From Mucor racemosus (lineage: Eukaryota > Mucoromycota > Mucoromycetes > Mucorales > Mucoraceae): DNA of 64,000 nt. The notes beneath the pieces were generated by a model. That model was not told where the DNA came from. It searched no databases and saw only the letters and a program-made list of their open reading frames with translations. The position numbers and the translations under genes were made by a program. The stretch is taken from contig JAPEHQ010000001.1 of the NCBI GenBank assembly GCA_027405735.1, forward strand, positions 1,550,001 through 1,614,000, written 5' to 3'. Positions 59,493 through 64,000 of the stretch are shown here, in pieces (the stretch's first letter is position 1; each line of letters begins with the position of its first letter).

Positions 59493-62400
59493 GGCTATAT
59501 GGCCATAACTATGGGAAACGTGACCAATTAAAATTGCTCCAAAGAATAATTTAGCCAGTAGAAATGCCTCCAAAAAATAGAAAAGCCAATCAAATAACCG
59601 CCAAAAGCAAAAATCTATCCAATCAAAGGTTCTCCAAAAGCATCCAATCAAATATAGTATATAGGTCATTGTTGATCGAAATGCACTCATGAATCACAGA
59701 TTTGAATAAAGAAAATATCATAATAAACACCAAATAAATTAGTTTAGATTTCAGTTAATTTGTTGATCGTAAAAATTATTATTCTGAGCGTAAATATGTT
59801 TTACATCAAGGCCATCATTAGAAAACAGAGTCCCTTAATTTGTAAATTTACCACGGTGATACCATAAAATTAGTTTGTTAAAGTTTTTTTGTCTTAATAA
59901 AAAGGCACATATATAAAGATTAAATAGATCAAAGATACTTGATTTTCCTTAATTTATTTTGATTATTATGCCTATTAGAGGAAGAAGATCTAATTTAGGC
60001 GGTAAAAGAGGTAGACGTCGAGGAGGAGCAAATCCTAACGCTGGCCGACCTCCTGTAAATAAGGGGCTAACTAGCTGTCAAAACCAAACAAGTTTGTTAT
60101 CCCATTTCGGTGTCGGTGCTAGTACCTCAGCAAGCAATATTGATATTGATAATGCCTCTGCCAGTGTGGATGATGTCTCTGCCGGTGACAGTAATTCTGC
60201 AAGTGATTCGATGGATTCTAGTGATGGTAATTCTGATAATGATGAAGGATCAAGTGATATAGAAGAGGTAATATATATATATACAAACATGTGCTATGTA
60301 TTTATATGATTTTAATAATAAAAAAAACCACTTTAGATCCCATCGATTTATAATCAAAGCGTCGATTTAACTGAAAGTAACAGCTATGGAATCGACATTG
60401 AGTATGACGAATACGAACAAGAAGTTGATGTTGATAGCGACATGTTTGATAGAATTGAGGATGACATTACAACAAATGGAGATTCATCCAGTTTGAATGA
60501 ATATCTTGAATCAATCCAGAAAAAGTTTCAGCGAAATGAAATGCCACAAGCCTACAAGGATGGTACATTTTGGTATTCTCAACAAGCTGCCTTTTTTAAA
60601 TTGAAGAAGAGTGTAACAGCAGATCAGAAATGTGTTTTGCAACCACGAGTCTTTCTTTGGTTTCCTCATTACCTATTTTACAATGATAACCAAAAGTTTA
60701 AATGCCCTGAATGTGCAAAGAATGATTCTGTACCTCGTTTCATGATTAATGATGGATATACCAAGAGCCCGCTTGCCAGAAGGATTATTGATATTAAAGA
60801 GTATGTATATAAACAATTGTCGTAAATTTTCCTTTGTATTAACAAATTATTTGTATACATAGTTGCTTTTACCTCATGTCATGCTTTTACAAATGTAATA
60901 AATGTAGTTGCAGAATAATTGGTACCGACACTGAACTCATTAGACAACTTCCTATCATTGCACAGGCTGAATTCCCTGCTTTCTTGACTAAAAGAAGTGG
61001 TATATCAAGAGACCTTGCTGACTTGATGCGTCCTTTGGTGCAATCCTCAACTGGTCCACTTAGACTTAGTAATATCCTACAAGAATTGCATCTTAAAAGA
61101 TATGATACGCTTCAGTTCCAGTACTTGGCCAACTACAAATACAGAGTCGATAATAGCTCCAGTTTGATTTCTCTCCCAGTTCCTGCTCCTGAATTCTCAA
61201 AATTCAATGATAAGGATGGTTATAATGGTTATTATCCTTCAGCAAACTATCTCAGTTTTGTTTATACATCTTTGATAGCAACGCTCAGACCACATCTTGA
61301 TAATCAAATTATGAAAGTTGATGGTGTTATATTGAAAGGTGATCATACATTCAAGGCAGCAAGCAACATCAGTCCACTTGCTAGTGGTGTAAATGTTTTT
61401 GATGCTTTATATACAGTAACAAATGAATATGAAGAGATAAGATTACAATCTTTCGTTTTGACAAAATCACTCATTCATTTGATAACTTCCTTCGACAAAT
61501 TGTGGAATGCGTATACTATGTACGGATATGAAAAGCCCAAGATCTTTTATACGGACAATGTTAGAACCGATAGTAATTTTCTGGAAGAGCATTTACCTTC
61601 ACTTTTGGAAAATGTACAACCCATCGATGGCCTTCCGGTTGCTACAATCCCTCATGGTCTCGAAATAATTGTCAGCAATACAGTTGAGGAGATGAACAAT
61701 CACTGCCTCAGTATTTTGAGTAATTATTCTGGTCTTTTTGTCTTGATTAATTACAAGAGATCTTCAATCAATGGTCGCAATGTAGTTCGTATATCAATCG
61801 CAACTTTAGATTGTAAGGTCTTCATTTTCAAAATTATCAACAACAATTTTTCTTCTGCTTTACGAAGAATTTTTGAAGATTCAAGCATTGGTAAAATTGG
61901 AACTCGATTGAACGTACTTGTTGCAAGTCTAAATGAGCAATATCCTGCCTTATTACTGCAAATTAGAAACTCTGTTGGATTTACTTCATTTTGCAATAAT
62001 CGATGCCCAAATGGTTCTGGTAGTACATTGACAGATTTCTGCAGAATTTTCTTCGACCTGAAATTTCCAAAGGAGCCTACACTCGTTGAATCTGGAAGGT
62101 GGGAAGCCGAATTTCTTGATGATGCCCAAGTGCAAAGATTGACTCTGGAAACTTATTTTATGCTTCGCGTATATTGCAAGGCAAAATCTGTTGAAACCCT
62201 TTATACATCATTTTTGGACATTCCTCCCGTTGACACATATGTCGCTCTTTTCCCAAGAAACTCTCTGTCTATGACTCCTTCGGCATTTGGCTACATAAGA
62301 GAGAAATCTTCTCAAGCTTTTGGTGTCCCTATGAGAAGAAACTTGAAGAGCAACAAATCTGTGCTTGTTGAAATCACAGAAGTATTAAAACCAAACATGC

Positions 62401-64000
62401 GTCTTCCAGAGCATGGCCCTAAAAAGACATTGGATAATACTGGCTGTTCGCATTCTTTTGTTGTTGTCAACAAGGTTATGCTTCGACAATGTCCTCTGAA
62501 TAGCGGTAATGGTGGTAACATGAGGAATTCAGTTGCTCAAGCTATTAACAACAACCAAGCTAATGAATTACAAAGATATTCTGAGCTACTAAATGAAGAT
62601 GGGCCTAACACTGTTGTAGGAAATGCTGCTACCAATAATGATACGACTTCTACACATACTAGTAGGGTATTGAAAGATGTCTTTCATTTAATTGACATGA
62701 TCAAGGTGCCAATTAAGCATACTTTGTGCTCTGAGTTCAAGGCCAAGTTCCGAGACATTCTCCTAGTTCCTGATCCAGCTGACAAAGCCAATGTTTCTCG
62801 AGTTCTAGAATCAATGAACACTACCTGGGATTACAAAGTTGTGACCAATTCTGCTTGGGTTTGGAGCCGTGTCAAGCGTCGAATTCCTCCCGCTAATCAG
62901 TTGCTTCCTTTACTCAAGAAGCTGTTTGATGAATATGGTCCTATAATTTGCACAGATATCAACCTTCCATTATTTGATAGAGATGCCAAGAAGACAGCAG
63001 ACAATGTGTTAGAAACAGTTTGTTTAGGCCATGTTTCGGATCCTGAAGGTATCCCTTTATACACTTTATATGGATATGATAGTAATGGTCTTGCAAAATA
63101 TCATTGTTGTCGTGGAACAAATAGTTTGGAAGGTAATAAACAATAACAATGTTCAATACGAAATAAATCTAACATTAATTATCTGGTGCTATAGGAGGTG
63201 TACATTCCAATATTGTAAGAAAATTTTCGAGCATTAATGGTAGTATTCGACTTGCTGATGCTGCTCTTGCTGATTACCGTTTAAGACATAATGCAAATGT
63301 AAGTTCTTTAATTTGTAGATTAGATACAGTTTTAACCAAATTTCTGCTATTAGGCTGGCTCTAAACATAGGTTGAACAAGAAATACGTTGGCCATTTCGA
63401 ACCTTGGTTGATTCATTCAATAAATGCGCTTCGTTACCATCTTCTTTTGCCCAAACAAGCTTCCTACTTTTGCATGAATAATCTCTCTCCCATTGATTTT
63501 GCTTCTTCAAAAGAGACGTTTGGTATCACACCCCTTCCTTCTCCTTTGGTAAACTTTTTCTCTATGAAATCCTACACTTCAAAACCTGATAATAGAGTTT
63601 CAAGTCGATCTAAAAACGTTCAAAGAAGATCCACCACGGCCACAACACCAGCATCAATCTCTCAAGCAACAAAATTGGATTCATTTTTGCAAGTATCAGC
63701 ATTGCCAATTGTCACATTTGCTTCTGAAGTAAACATCCTCTTCGACAGTTATGAATATCTGGCTCAATTACAAGGCACCAAGTTTGCCATTGTCCATGTA
63801 CATACTACAGAAGAGAGAAATAAATTCAAACACCTTATCTTTGATCAAGCAAACAACCAATTCAATGATTATGGTAAAAGAACTTCTCCCGATTTTTTGA
63901 AGCTTTGCAAACATTGGTGCTCTACTAGCGATGGCATCGCTATATTTTACAAGACACCAGAGCAATTAAAAGCATACTACAATAAAAAGCTCAAATCTCT
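59493..64000 (+). mobile_element. DNA transposon copy C, partial (cut by window edge)
   Basis: A direct tandem repeat of copy B at an exact 5,358-bp offset (5,352-bp element plus 6-bp linker). The 3' ~840 bp lie outside the window. It shares L956 and C975 with copy B, so B and C are closer to each other than to A. Confidence 0.95.
59968..64000 (+). CDS. Transposase of copy C, C-terminus outside window
   Basis: The exons are 59968-60267, 60337-60800, 60863-63132, 63195-63298 and 63354 to beyond 64000. The visible part appears identical in protein sequence to copy B, with the catalytic D415, D486 and E1011 all present. Confidence 0.85.

Noticed and set aside
1..64000. CRISPR arrays, operons, riboswitches, prophage
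   Set aside because: Eukaryotic nuclear DNA with spliceosomal introns; no spaced repeats of CRISPR type seen.

Overview
The window looks like nuclear DNA of an early-diverging filamentous fungus, most likely Mucoromycota (Mucorales-like). The DNA is strongly AT-rich, protein genes are broken by short GT-AG introns of about 54-131 bp, and there is a U6 snRNA gene, a velvet-domain regulator, a Skt5/Chs4-like chitin-synthase activator and an APE-type LINE with adjacent ORF1 and ORF2. The species cannot be fixed from the sequence.

Layout. 1-3.6 kb is a compact genic block: a Skt5-like gene running off the left edge, a TMEM14 gene, a NADAR-like/PAH fusion gene and a U6 snRNA gene with its own TATA box. 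4.0-9.7 kb is a LINE with two open ORFs, flanked by a 13-15 bp target-site duplication. 10.0-15.4 kb is copy A of a 5.35-kb DNA transposon on the minus strand, with an 8-bp duplication. 15.4-24.4 kb holds an atypical GATA-like regulator and a START-domain gene in otherwise empty DNA. 24.4-39.6 kb has no convincing gene. It is a large interrupted inverted repeat around a 4.4-kb AT-rich core, with minisatellites and small mobile-element relics. 41.3-52.7 kb is a second genic block: a glycosyltransferase-like gene, a small Pro/Gln/Cys protein, a GT49 (LARGE-like) gene, a velvet gene with an apparent one-base frameshift, and a TBC/coiled-coil gene. 54.1-64.0 kb carries transposon copies B and C in direct tandem; C is cut by the window edge.

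The transposon encodes one five-exon protein of 1,396 aa: a basic and then acidic N-terminus, a Cys-rich zinc-binding region resembling DUF6729, and a DDE-type catalytic core. An RNase D/WRN-like exonuclease fold that seems to have lost its catalytic acids is inserted between the second Asp and the Glu. Copies A and B have intact reading frames and differ from each other at only two residues, so the family was active recently. The other points I rate highly are the B-C tandem junction, which contains 6 bp of copy A's target duplication, and the inverted repeat, whose outer arms are almost identical while its inner arms are clearly older.

The cellular genes do not form one pathway. Two glycosyltransferase-like type II membrane proteins lie near each other, and the Skt5-like gene also concerns the cell surface, but nothing beyond that shows joint function. 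All exon structures were read by eye from splice consensus and protein-family agreement.
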